NCBI GenBank assembly: GCA_018661145.1
Contig: JABJIU010000159.1
Coordinates: 1-21,962 of the forward strand
Source of the DNA: Pseudomonadota bacterium
GTDB lineage: Bacteria; Pseudomonadota; Gammaproteobacteria; Arenicellales; UBA868
Length of the DNA: 21,962 nucleotides
Direction: 5' to 3'
Positions within the stretch are counted from its first letter, which is position 1, and each line of letters starts with the position of its first letter. The notes beneath the pieces are model-generated. The model made no database searches. It was not told the origin of the DNA and saw only the letters and a program-made list of their open reading frames with translations. Positions 15,791 through 21,962 of this stretch are shown piece by piece. Made by a program: the position numbers and the translations under genes.

Positions 15791-16114
15791 ATGACCTACA
15801 TAGTGAGCGACTCATGTATTCGATGCAAGTACACCGACTGTGTCGAGGTCTGCCCCGTTGATTGTTTTCATGAAGGGCCAAATTTCCTGGTCATCGATCC
15901 GGAAGAATGTATCGACTGTAGTCTGTGTGAGCCGGAGTGTCCCGTGAATGCAATCTATGCGGAAGAAGATATACCTGAGGATCAGATGGAATTCCTCGCC
16001 CTGAACGCTGAACTTTCCCAGCAGTGGCCCGTCATTACAGAGATGAAGCCGGCTCCTGACGATGCCGACGACTGGAAGGAAGTGTCGGGAAAATTGGAGC
16101 ATCTGGAACGCTAG
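15791..16114 (+). CDS. fdxA: 7Fe ferredoxin (3Fe-4S + 4Fe-4S), FdxA type
   Basis: A 107-residue low-potential electron carrier of the Azotobacter FdI type. The nine cysteines at 9, 12, 17, 21, 25, 40, 43, 46 and 50 line up one for one with FdI: Cys 9, 17 and 50 would bind the [3Fe-4S] cluster, Cys 21, 40, 43 and 46 the [4Fe-4S] cluster, and Cys 12 and 25 are the free ones. The C-terminal extension (FLALNAELSQQWPVITEMK, GKLEHLER) is typical. A strong GGAGG (15780-15784) sits six bases before the ATG. It lies after suhB and converges on pgpA. This is not the [2Fe-2S] fdx of isc operons. Its redox partner cannot be told from the context. Confidence 0.97.
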   Translation: MTYIVSDSCIRCKYTDCVEVCPVDCFHEGPNFLVIDPEECIDCSLCEPECPVNAIYAEEDIPEDQMEFLALNAELSQQWPVITEMKPAPDDADDWKEVSGKLEHLER

Positions 16115-16158
16115 CAGGCGTGCCTGTTGCTCTGTTGAAGACGGCGGAGTACGTCAAC

Positions 16159-16650
16159 CTACGTGCCGAGGTGTAGAACCCGGAACAACAGCTGTAATAT
16201 CAGGTTCGTGCCGATACCGGCAAGCACATCGTCAAGCACGATTCCAACACCCCCTTTAACGCGCCGATCCACAGTTGAGATCGGCGGCGGCTTGGCAATA
16301 TCAAGTAGTCGGAAAACACAGAATCCTATCACCAGCGCTAGTCCGCTCGGTGGCACTAGAATAAATGCCACCAGAACACCGGCTATTTCGTCGATCACGA
16401 TACGTGGATCATCAGCGACACCTAGCATTTGTGCGCTGCGACCAGCGATCCAGATGGCAGACACCAGAACAGCCGCTGTAACAACAAGATAAACCCCAAC
16501 CTCGGTCTGCCAACAGAACCACACAAGCAATAGACCTGGAAGGGTTCCAAAGGTACCTGGCGCAAACGGTATGCGACCCAGACCAAAGCCTTGACCCAGC
16601 AGCAAAATCACCCTTCCTGCCGTCGGTTGCATCATCTTCGTTCCGCTCAT
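16159..16650 (-). CDS. pgpA: Phosphatidylglycerophosphatase A
   Basis: PgpA dephosphorylates phosphatidylglycerol phosphate in the inner membrane, giving phosphatidylglycerol. The 163-residue protein has GFGLGRIPFAPGTFGTLPG near the N-terminus, the IDEIAG segment, and the LLDIAKPPPISTVDRR and GGVGIVLDDVLAG motifs, with several hydrophobic membrane segments between. The ATG at 16650 overlaps the thiL stop (ATGA), so translation is likely coupled; ATGs at 16635 and 16632, with GGAA upstream, are possible shorter starts. It ends the nrdR-to-pgpA cluster, as in E. coli. It converges with fdxA across 44 bases that contain no convincing terminator. Confidence 0.95.
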   Translation of the reverse strand: MSGTKMMQPTAGRVILLLGQGFGLGRIPFAPGTFGTLPGLLLVWFCWQTEVGVYLVVTAAVLVSAIWIAGRSAQMLGVADDPRIVIDEIAGVLVAFILVPPSGLALVIGFCVFRLLDIAKPPPISTVDRRVKGGVGIVLDDVLAGIGTNLILQLLFRVLHLGT

Positions 16651-17597
16651 ACCTGCCAAGTATGCTGATATCCGGGCGAAAGTTCCTTCAGGTTTACCTG
16701 TCCTCCGTTGACCCGACAGCCACCCTTCTCGGTAACTCGTCCGATACAGAATATTTCGCGTTCCAACTGACTACCGATGGCATCAATCTCCCGGCACCGA
16801 TCCTCTGGAGCGGTGAAACACAGTTCATAGTCGTCTCCTCCCCCTAGGGCGAGTTCAAGCGCGCGCGAGGCCCCAAGTAGAGCGACCGATGCCTCGAATA
16901 AAGGCACCTGATCCGCCTCAATCTGTGCTCCGCGGTTGCCACTTGCCTTCAACACATGCCCGAGATCGGCGAGAAGTCCGTCCGAAAGGTCGATGGCGCT
17001 ATGGGCGAACGAGCCGAGAACTTGGCCCAGAGCGACGGGCGGCTGTGGATACAGCAGAGCCTTCTGGAGCACGGGGTTCGAATATGCCTGTGTCGATGAA
17101 AGAGCTGTCGCGGCGCCGCCAATTCTTCCAGTTAGAAAAATCAGATCTCCTGGTCTGGCGCCCCCTCGGCGCAACACCCGGCCCGGCTCAACTTCCCCAC
17201 CCACTGTAACCGACACTGTCAATGGTCCCGCGGTGGTATCGCCCCCTATCAGTGATACATGGTGTTCATCAGCCAATTGGAAAAATCCCGTCGCGAAAGC
17301 GTTCACCCAATCACGATCGAGTTCGGGAAGAGTGAGGCTCAGTGTTGCCCAACGAGGGCTAGCGCCCATCGCAACGACATCGCTCAAATTTACCGCCAGA
17401 GCACGGTGGCCCACCGAGTCGGCAGGCTGACTGTTCAGAAAATGAGTACCGTTCACTAGAGTATCCATCACCACAACGGTCTGTTTTCCGAGAGGAGGCT
17501 GTAGGACCGCGCCGTCGTCCCCGATCCCGACCTCTACCCACGGCGGGCGGTCCTCCGGCCGATGGAAGATACGGTCAATCAACTCGAACTCGTCCAT
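16647..17597 (-). CDS. thiL: Thiamine-monophosphate kinase
   Basis: ThiL phosphorylates thiamine monophosphate to thiamine diphosphate, the active cofactor. The 316-residue protein is of usual length and shows GIGDDGAVL near residue 25, VVMDTLVNGTHF around 43-54, the LIGGDTTAGP motif, IDLSDGLLADLGH and GGGDDYELCF, all typical of the ThiL/PurM-like fold. The ATG at 17597 lies eight bases after the nusB stop. It precedes pgpA with a 4-base overlap. The order nusB-thiL-pgpA is the conserved one. Confidence 0.97.
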   Translation of the reverse strand: MDEFELIDRIFHRPEDRPPWVEVGIGDDGAVLQPPLGKQTVVVMDTLVNGTHFLNSQPADSVGHRALAVNLSDVVAMGASPRWATLSLTLPELDRDWVNAFATGFFQLADEHHVSLIGGDTTAGPLTVSVTVGGEVEPGRVLRRGGARPGDLIFLTGRIGGAATALSSTQAYSNPVLQKALLYPQPPVALGQVLGSFAHSAIDLSDGLLADLGHVLKASGNRGAQIEADQVPLFEASVALLGASRALELALGGGDDYELCFTAPEDRCREIDAIGSQLEREIFCIGRVTEKGGCRVNGGQVNLKELSPGYQHTWQV

Positions 17598-17605
17598 CAG
17601 GGCGC

Positions 17606-18025
17606 TCAGTGTTGGGCACGACCCCGTTGGCCGGCGAGACGATCCAGTACGCCATTGACGAATTTATAGCTGTCTTTCGCACCGAAAAGATGCGCCATCT
17701 CGATCGCTTCATTGATCGCGACGCCGTTCGGAATATCCGGACGGAACAGAATCTCGTAGGCCCCAATGAGAATGATCGCGCGCTCTACCGGATCCAACTG
17801 AGTCAACGGACGTTCGATCAGCGCGTGGAGTCGCTCTTCAAGAGCTTCGCGGCGCTCAGGCACTTCACCGATCAGATGCCGGAAATAGGCGATATCCGAA
17901 TCGTTCAGTGCATCATCACTGATAAATCCCGATTCGATCTCAGTCGTAGGCTGCCCTGTCACCATCCACTGGTACAACGCCTGGGCAGCGCACCGTCGCG
18001 CCAGATGACGACTTACCGAAGCCAC
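17606..18025 (-). CDS. nusB: Transcription antitermination factor NusB
   Basis: NusB binds boxA RNA with S10 (NusE) in rRNA antitermination. The 139-residue all-helical protein has RRCAAQALYQWMVTG at the N-terminus and VAINEAIEMAHLFGAKDSYKFVNGVLD at the C-terminus, both close to E. coli NusB. I chose GTG 18025, one base after the ribB stop, with AGGAAAG upstream; longer starts lie inside ribB. ribH, which normally precedes nusB, is absent. SuhB, a partner in antitermination in E. coli, is encoded 2.5 kb away. Confidence 0.96.
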   Translation of the reverse strand: MASVSRHLARRCAAQALYQWMVTGQPTTEIESGFISDDALNDSDIAYFRHLIGEVPERREALEERLHALIERPLTQLDPVERAIILIGAYEILFRPDIPNGVAINEAIEMAHLFGAKDSYKFVNGVLDRLAGQRGRAQH

Positions 18026-18026
18026 A

Positions 18027-19145
18027 TCAACTTTCCTCAGGCTCAGACAGGTACTCAAGCACCTCCAGCCCAAAACCTGAGAGCGCATGCGTCCGAAGCG
18101 GTGTCCCCAATACGCGAACCTTGCCTGCGCCGAGGTCCGAGAGAATCTGACTGCCTGCGCCCAGCATAAGCAGTTCCCGCTCCTTACCATCGCTAGCGGT
18201 GTCGCCGCGAACCCGCCGATCCAGGTGCGCCGCATCCTCTGAATAAGTTAAAAGCACCAACACACCACAGGACTCTTTGGCGATTCTTGAAAGGGCCGAA
18301 TCAACACTCCAGCTCTGCGCTTCGCGGGCCTCGGACAACATGTCGAAAACGCCGCGATGCGTATGGACCCTGACGACCGCCGGAGTGTCAGGCTCCACGG
18401 TGCCATGCACTAGTGCCATGTGAACCTGTTTGAGCTCACCATCCTCATAAATAACAGCCCGGAAATCGCCGTGTCGCGTGTTAACGATATTTTCCGATAC
18501 GCGCCAGACCGTTGGCTCTGTGCGCATGCGGAAACGAATCAGGTCAGCAATCGTACCCAGCTTGAGGCCATGCCCACGGCTGAACTCGAGAAGATCAGGG
18601 AGCCTCGCCATGGTGCCATCCGGGTTCAGAATTTCACAGATCACGCTGGCAGGCTCAATCCCCGCGAGACGGGCAAGGTCTACCCCGGCTTCGGTGTGCC
18701 CTGCACGGATCAACACCCCCCCGGGCTGAGCCATAATGGGAAACACGTGCCCTGGGCTAACAATATCCTCGCCGGTCGCGTTTTCACTCACCGCTGTGCG
18801 AATAGTGTGAGCACGGTCGGCTGCAGAAATGCCGGTACTGACCCCGTCGGCGGCCTCGATCGACACCGTAAAGTTTGTCGAATAGCGCGCGTTGTTGTCA
18901 TTCACCATCAATGGCAGTTTAAGATGTCGGCACCGCTCTTCAGTCAAGGTCAGGCAGATTAATCCTCTGCCTTGTGAGGCCATGAAGTTAATGTCCTCCG
19001 CCGTTACAAACCCAGCTCCGATGACGAGATCCCCTTCATTCTCACGATCTTCGTCATCCACCAGGATAACCATTTTTCCTTCCCGGTAATCCTCGAGCAC
19101 TTCCTCAATTGGGCTAATACCGGGGCCTGGATGTGTTTCCGCCAT
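18027..19145 (-). CDS. ribBA: 3,4-dihydroxy-2-butanone-4-phosphate synthase with degenerate GTP cyclohydrolase II-like domain (RibBX type)
   Basis: The N-terminal domain (about residues 10-212) is an intact RibB: DDEDRENEGDLV (30-41), STNFTVSIEA, HTEAGVDLARLAG and GHGLKLGTIADL are present. It makes the four-carbon precursor of lumazine from ribulose 5-phosphate. The C-terminal domain aligns in place with GTP cyclohydrolase II but lacks the zinc motif CxxGDxxxSxxCxC (here HTHRGVFDMLSEAREAQSWS) and the QEGRxxGLxxK motif. It should therefore lack cyclohydrolase activity, so a separate ribA must exist if the pathway is complete. Such hybrids, called RibBX, are known in Proteobacteria. AAGGAG stands 12 bases before the ATG at 19145. 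nusB follows after one base; ribH is missing. Confidence 0.93.
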   Translation of the reverse strand: MAETHPGPGISPIEEVLEDYREGKMVILVDDEDRENEGDLVIGAGFVTAEDINFMASQGRGLICLTLTEERCRHLKLPLMVNDNNARYSTNFTVSIEAADGVSTGISAADRAHTIRTAVSENATGEDIVSPGHVFPIMAQPGGVLIRAGHTEAGVDLARLAGIEPASVICEILNPDGTMARLPDLLEFSRGHGLKLGTIADLIRFRMRTEPTVWRVSENIVNTRHGDFRAVIYEDGELKQVHMALVHGTVEPDTPAVVRVHTHRGVFDMLSEAREAQSWSVDSALSRIAKESCGVLVLLTYSEDAAHLDRRVRGDTASDGKERELLMLGAGSQILSDLGAGKVRVLGTPLRTHALSGFGLEVLEYLSEPEES

Positions 19146-19242
19146 TACTGAACAATACTCCTTCGGGTTATATTTAAAACTACGGTCATGGCTGGCATCA
19201 TGGGTTCACTTTCCTGGATCCGAAACACCTGATTGGGCGCCT

Positions 19243-19848
19243 TTAATCACACTCCTGTAGACGCTTTAGATACCGGGCCACCAGATCTACCTCGACATGC
19301 ACTCGGTTCCCGGACGCCAACTGGCCGAGCGTCGTTACGCCGAGGGTGTGCGGAACAAGGTTCACATTGAACGTTACCGTCTCTTCATGGTCAGAGACAT
19401 CATTGACAGTTAGGCTGACTCCGTCGAGCGTGACCGAACCTTTTTCCGCAATGTAGGCCGCAACGTCCCGCGGCCCCTCAAAGCGCATTCGGGTGGATCT
19501 TGCCGACTTTTCAGCCTCAATCAAGGTTACAACACCATCGACGTGCCCGCTGACAAGATGACCTCCGAATCGGTCCTGGGCACTCATCGCAAGCTCCAGG
19601 TTTACACCCTGTCCTGGTTGCCAATCCTCAAGCAAGGTCCGTGACAGTGTTTCTTTCGATACATCAAAAAACAGGCACCCGACCTCTATCCTTACCGCCG
19701 TCAAGCAGACCCCGGACACGGCAATGCTATCGCCTATCTGAACCAGATCCGTGGGCAGCGCCCCGGGCTTGATCCGGGCAACAAGATCACCCTCACGGAA
19801 CTGTACCGATTCGATCGTTCCCACAGCTTGTACGATTCCGGTAAACAT
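19243..19848 (-). CDS. ribE: Riboflavin synthase, alpha subunit
   Basis: The enzyme dismutates two 6,7-dimethyl-8-ribityllumazine molecules to riboflavin. The 201-residue protein has the MFTGIVQ start and two lumazine-binding barrels, each with the repeated signatures: GVCLT and DRFGGHLVSGHVDG between the halves, then GVSLTVND in the second. The ATG at 19848 overlaps the ribD stop by one base (TGATG), with a near-perfect Shine-Dalgarno upstream. Its substrate needs lumazine synthase (RibH), which is not in this window. The 97-base gap to the ribB hybrid shows no riboswitch. Confidence 0.97.
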   Translation of the reverse strand: MFTGIVQAVGTIESVQFREGDLVARIKPGALPTDLVQIGDSIAVSGVCLTAVRIEVGCLFFDVSKETLSRTLLEDWQPGQGVNLELAMSAQDRFGGHLVSGHVDGVVTLIEAEKSARSTRMRFEGPRDVAAYIAEKGSVTLDGVSLTVNDVSDHEETVTFNVNLVPHTLGVTTLGQLASGNRVHVEVDLVARYLKRLQECD

Positions 19849-20954
19849 CACACCTCCTCCCGTGAGGGGGTATAAATAAGACGCACATCCCGTCCAATCC
19901 TGCAGACGTCTTCAAGTTCGAATACGACACGGTCGTTGATCGACCGAATGCCGCGCATGACAAACATACCCCGACCTCCAGAGCCAAGCATATCAGGTGA
20001 CTGGTATACCCAGAGCTCATCAACTAATCCACGCGAAACAAATGCGCCCGCGACCCCCGCGCCTGCTTCAACCAGGACTTCGTTGCATGACCGCTCTGCA
20101 AGAAGATCCAGCACCCCCGCAACATCGACGCGGCCATCAGCTCCAGCCAGACAGATCTGTTCGGTCCTAGCGTCAAAGTCGAACCCTTCATCGTCTTCGC
20201 GACTCGTCACAATAAGAATATCGCCGGGTTCGGAAAACAACCGAGCTTCCGGATCAAGCTGACCGTTTCCATCCAGCACTACCCGCAGTGGTTGCACCAC
20301 CTGTCTATCAATACGAGCATTCAGACGGGGGTCATCTTCTCTCACCGTGCCAATCCCAGTAACGAGGGCACAACTGCTTGCCCGCAGTTGATGCACATCG
20401 GCGCGAGCTTCCTCCCCTGTGATCCATTTACTGCTGCCGTCATTCGCCGCGGTTCTGCCGTCCAGTGTGGCGGCGACCTTTAGTCTGACTAGAGGCCGTC
20501 CTCCCACCACCCGCCGGCAAAACCCGGCGTTCAGTTCTGCAGCCCCACAGTCATCCTGAGACACCTGCGCAACGATTCCTGCAGAATTCAGCATTTCGAG
20601 TCCCTTGCCGGCAACCTGCGGGTTGGGATCGACCATCGCTGCCACTACCCGCTTCACACCGGCCTCGATCAGCGCCGTCACGCAAGGGCCGGTACGTCCG
20701 GTATGCGCACATGGCTCCAGGCTGACAAAAACCTCCGCCCCTTTCGCTCGGTTACCTGCCACCGACAGAGCATGAATTTCCGCATGCGCTTCGCCAGCCC
20801 GTTCGTGCCACCCCTCTCCAACAACCTCCTCGTCCTGAACGACGACGCAGCCGACACGAGGGTTGGGTTTCGTCGTGTAGAGACCGTTTTTGGCGAGATC
20901 AACGGCGCGTGCGACAAACTGATGATCGCGATCCGACAGGGTGCTGGCAGTCAT
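19848..20954 (-). CDS. ribD: Bifunctional riboflavin biosynthesis deaminase/reductase RibD
   Basis: RibD deaminates the pyrimidine intermediate and then reduces its ribosyl side chain. The 368-residue protein has the deaminase zinc motif HAE (57-59) and PCAHTGRTGPC (81-91), then the reductase domain from about residue 150 with PLVRLKVAATLDGRTA and SSKWITGEEAR, typical of RibD. The ATG at 20954 overlaps the nrdR stop (ATGA). It precedes ribE with a one-base overlap, so nrdR-ribD-ribE are probably translated in series. No defect is visible. Confidence 0.98.
   Translation of the reverse strand: MTASTLSDRDHQFVARAVDLAKNGLYTTKPNPRVGCVVVQDEEVVGEGWHERAGEAHAEIHALSVAGNRAKGAEVFVSLEPCAHTGRTGPCVTALIEAGVKRVVAAMVDPNPQVAGKGLEMLNSAGIVAQVSQDDCGAAELNAGFCRRVVGGRPLVRLKVAATLDGRTAANDGSSKWITGEEARADVHQLRASSCALVTGIGTVREDDPRLNARIDRQVVQPLRVVLDGNGQLDPEARLFSEPGDILIVTSREDDEGFDFDARTEQICLAGADGRVDVAGVLDLLAERSCNEVLVEAGAGVAGAFVSRGLVDELWVYQSPDMLGSGGRGMFVMRGIRSINDRVVFELEDVCRIGRDVRLIYTPSREEV
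19853..19860 (-). promoter_or_regulatory. Strong Shine-Dalgarno of ribE inside the end of ribD
   Basis: GGAGGAGG on the minus strand at 19860-19853 lies four bases before the ribE ATG and within the last codons of ribD. It decides the ATG at 19848 as the start and points to translational coupling with re-initiation. Confidence 0.75.
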
Positions 20955-21469
20955 GGTTTTCGTCTCCCTCCAGGCTCAGCCAGCAGTGACAGTTGCGTCA
21001 CACTCGATGATGTTTCCCGATCCTTACGCAACCGATCAATTTCTTTGCTAAAAGCGGCCACATCCTCAAAGCTTCGATAAACGGAGGCATAACGCACATA
21101 AGCAATCTCGTCGATCTCCGGGAGCAGGTTCATTACGATTTCACCGATCGCAGCGGAACGAACTTCCGGTTCGCCGTTCAGTTGAATTTCTCGACTAACG
21201 CTGTTGATCAACGCGTCAATCTGATCGAGTCCCACTGGGCGCTTTTCCAGAGCGCGCAGCAAGCCCCGCCGCAGTTTTTGCTCGTCCCACGGTTCACGTC
21301 TACCGTCGCTTTTGACTACCCGTGGCTGCTCCCGCTCGAAACGTTCAAAAGTCGTAAATCGATGACTGCAGGCTTGGCACTCCCGCCGACGCCGCACCGT
21401 GGCACCCGCGTCACCCAGGCGGGAGTCGATCACCCGGGTATCGTCGCTTGAGCATGCAGGGCAACGCAT
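20951..21469 (-). CDS. nrdR: Transcriptional repressor NrdR
   Basis: NrdR represses ribonucleotide reductase genes, sensing ATP/dATP through an ATP cone. The 172-residue protein has a zinc ribbon (Cys 3, 6, 31, 34: MRCPACSSDDTRVIDSR and CQACSHRFTTFERFE) followed by the ATP-cone domain (VVKSDGRREPWDEQKLRRGLLRALEKRP). I chose ATG 21469 because MRCPAC is the family's normal N-terminus; the frame extends upstream into secF. AAAGG precedes it. Its gene heads the riboflavin cluster, 28 bases after secF, as in E. coli. Confidence 0.97.
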   Translation of the reverse strand: MRCPACSSDDTRVIDSRLGDAGATVRRRRECQACSHRFTTFERFEREQPRVVKSDGRREPWDEQKLRRGLLRALEKRPVGLDQIDALINSVSREIQLNGEPEVRSAAIGEIVMNLLPEIDEIAYVRYASVYRSFEDVAAFSKEIDRLRKDRETSSSVTQLSLLAEPGGRRKP

Positions 21470-21497
21470 AGCAGGCCTTTGGGGCGCCGCAACAGGC

Positions 21498-21962
21498 CTA
21501 GGGAGCCGAGTCGCCCTCCGCTTCTGCGCCTTCTTTGGCAACCGGCAGCATATCCTCGCGCGAGATGCCTAGGACCAACACAGTCGGGCTGGCAACAAAG
21601 ATTGAAGAATACGTCCCGATCAGAACACCAATCAGCAGCGCAATCGCAAATCCCTTGATGATCTCGCCCCCGGCGAGCAACAAGGTCAGCACGACTAGCA
21701 GCGTGGTCACCGACGTCAGTACCGTCCGCGGCAGAGTCTCGTTGACCGAACGATTCATGATCTGAAGTACGGTGCCCTTCCGCATCTTGCGGAAGTTATC
21801 CCGAATTCGGTCAAAAACAACGATAGTGTCGTTCAGTGAATAACCGATCACCGCGAGCACTGCCGCGAGCACTGGCAGGGAGAACTCAATCGCCAGGAAA
21901 GAGAACACGCCCAGCGTGATCACCACATCGTGCACCAGCGCAATTACCGCACCGACTGCAAA
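21498..21962 (-). CDS. secF: Protein translocase subunit SecF, C-terminal part, cut by the window edge
   Basis: SecF with SecD uses the proton gradient to complete Sec-dependent export. The visible 154 residues include the conserved VHDVVITLGVFS and VIGYSLNDTIVVFDRIRDN segments, then NRSVNETLPRTVLTSVTTLLVVL and further transmembrane helices (FAIALLIGVLIGTYSSIFVASP). The frame is open to the window edge, so the start lies beyond 21962. secF just upstream of nrdR is an E. coli-like arrangement. Confidence 0.97.
   Translation of the reverse strand, partial: FAVGAVIALVHDVVITLGVFSFLAIEFSLPVLAAVLAVIGYSLNDTIVVFDRIRDNFRKMRKGTVLQIMNRSVNETLPRTVLTSVTTLLVVLTLLLAGGEIIKGFAIALLIGVLIGTYSSIFVASPTVLVLGISREDMLPVAKEGAEAEGDSAP

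Noticed and set aside
16115..16126. Inverted repeat CAGGC/GCCTG after fdxA as a terminator
   Set aside because: The loop would be only two bases (or four with a 4-bp stem) and there is no T-tract on either strand.
19146..19242. Possible FMN riboswitch upstream of the ribB hybrid
   Set aside because: The gap is only 97 bases and does not show the conserved RFN start or helices; no alternative terminator is visible.

Overview
The window looks like a housekeeping stretch of a gammaproteobacterial chromosome. By eye it is moderately GC-rich, intergenic gaps are short and most genes overlap or nearly touch. The gene content is core, and the order follows two blocks known from Pseudomonas and E. 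coli: (i) suhB-trmJ-isc...ndk-rlmN-pilF-rodZ-(ispG)-hisS-yfgM-bamB-der...xseA/guaB-guaA and (ii) secF-nrdR-ribD-ribE-ribBA-(ribH)-nusB-thiL-pgpA. A type IV pilus pilotin, a 7Fe ferredoxin, MtaB and a hybrid RibB fit a free-living gammaproteobacterium outside the enterics. I cannot place it to order or genus.

Layout. 1-2044 (minus): guaB then guaA (truncated by the window edge), GMP synthesis. 2155-2490 (plus): a small exported protein followed by a clear intrinsic terminator. 2615-3949 (plus): xseA, convergent with der. 3992-12063 (minus): ndk, rlmN, pilF, rodZ, hisS, yfgM-like, bamB and der, mostly overlapping or nearly abutting. 12193-14731 (minus): trmJ, iscA and mtaB. 14934-16114 (plus): suhB and fdxA. 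16159-21962 (minus): secF (partial), nrdR, ribD, ribE, ribB-type hybrid, nusB, thiL and pgpA, a riboflavin/thiamine/phospholipid cluster.

How the genes work together: GuaB and GuaA convert IMP to GMP, and Ndk charges the nucleoside diphosphate pool. RlmN, TrmJ, MtaB, HisS and Der serve RNA modification, tRNA charging and ribosome assembly. PilF, RodZ, BamB and the YfgM-like protein serve the envelope. RibD, RibE and the RibB hybrid supply riboflavin, ThiL makes thiamine diphosphate, and NrdR represses ribonucleotide reductase genes.

I found no phage, transposon, CRISPR, toxin-antitoxin or secondary-metabolite locus, and no clearly new system. The best leads are absences from otherwise well-conserved clusters: ispG is missing between rodZ and hisS, ribH between the ribB hybrid and nusB, and iscR/S/U plus hscBA-fdx-iscX around a lone iscA, where mtaB sits instead. 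Further leads are the small exported protein beside guaB (weakly like SoxXA-binding proteins), a guaB promoter placed so close to the ATG that the mRNA would be leaderless, and a hairpin-rich spacer upstream of ndk. No gene-free stretch exceeds 300 bases; the longest is the trmJ/suhB divergent gap of about 200 bases.
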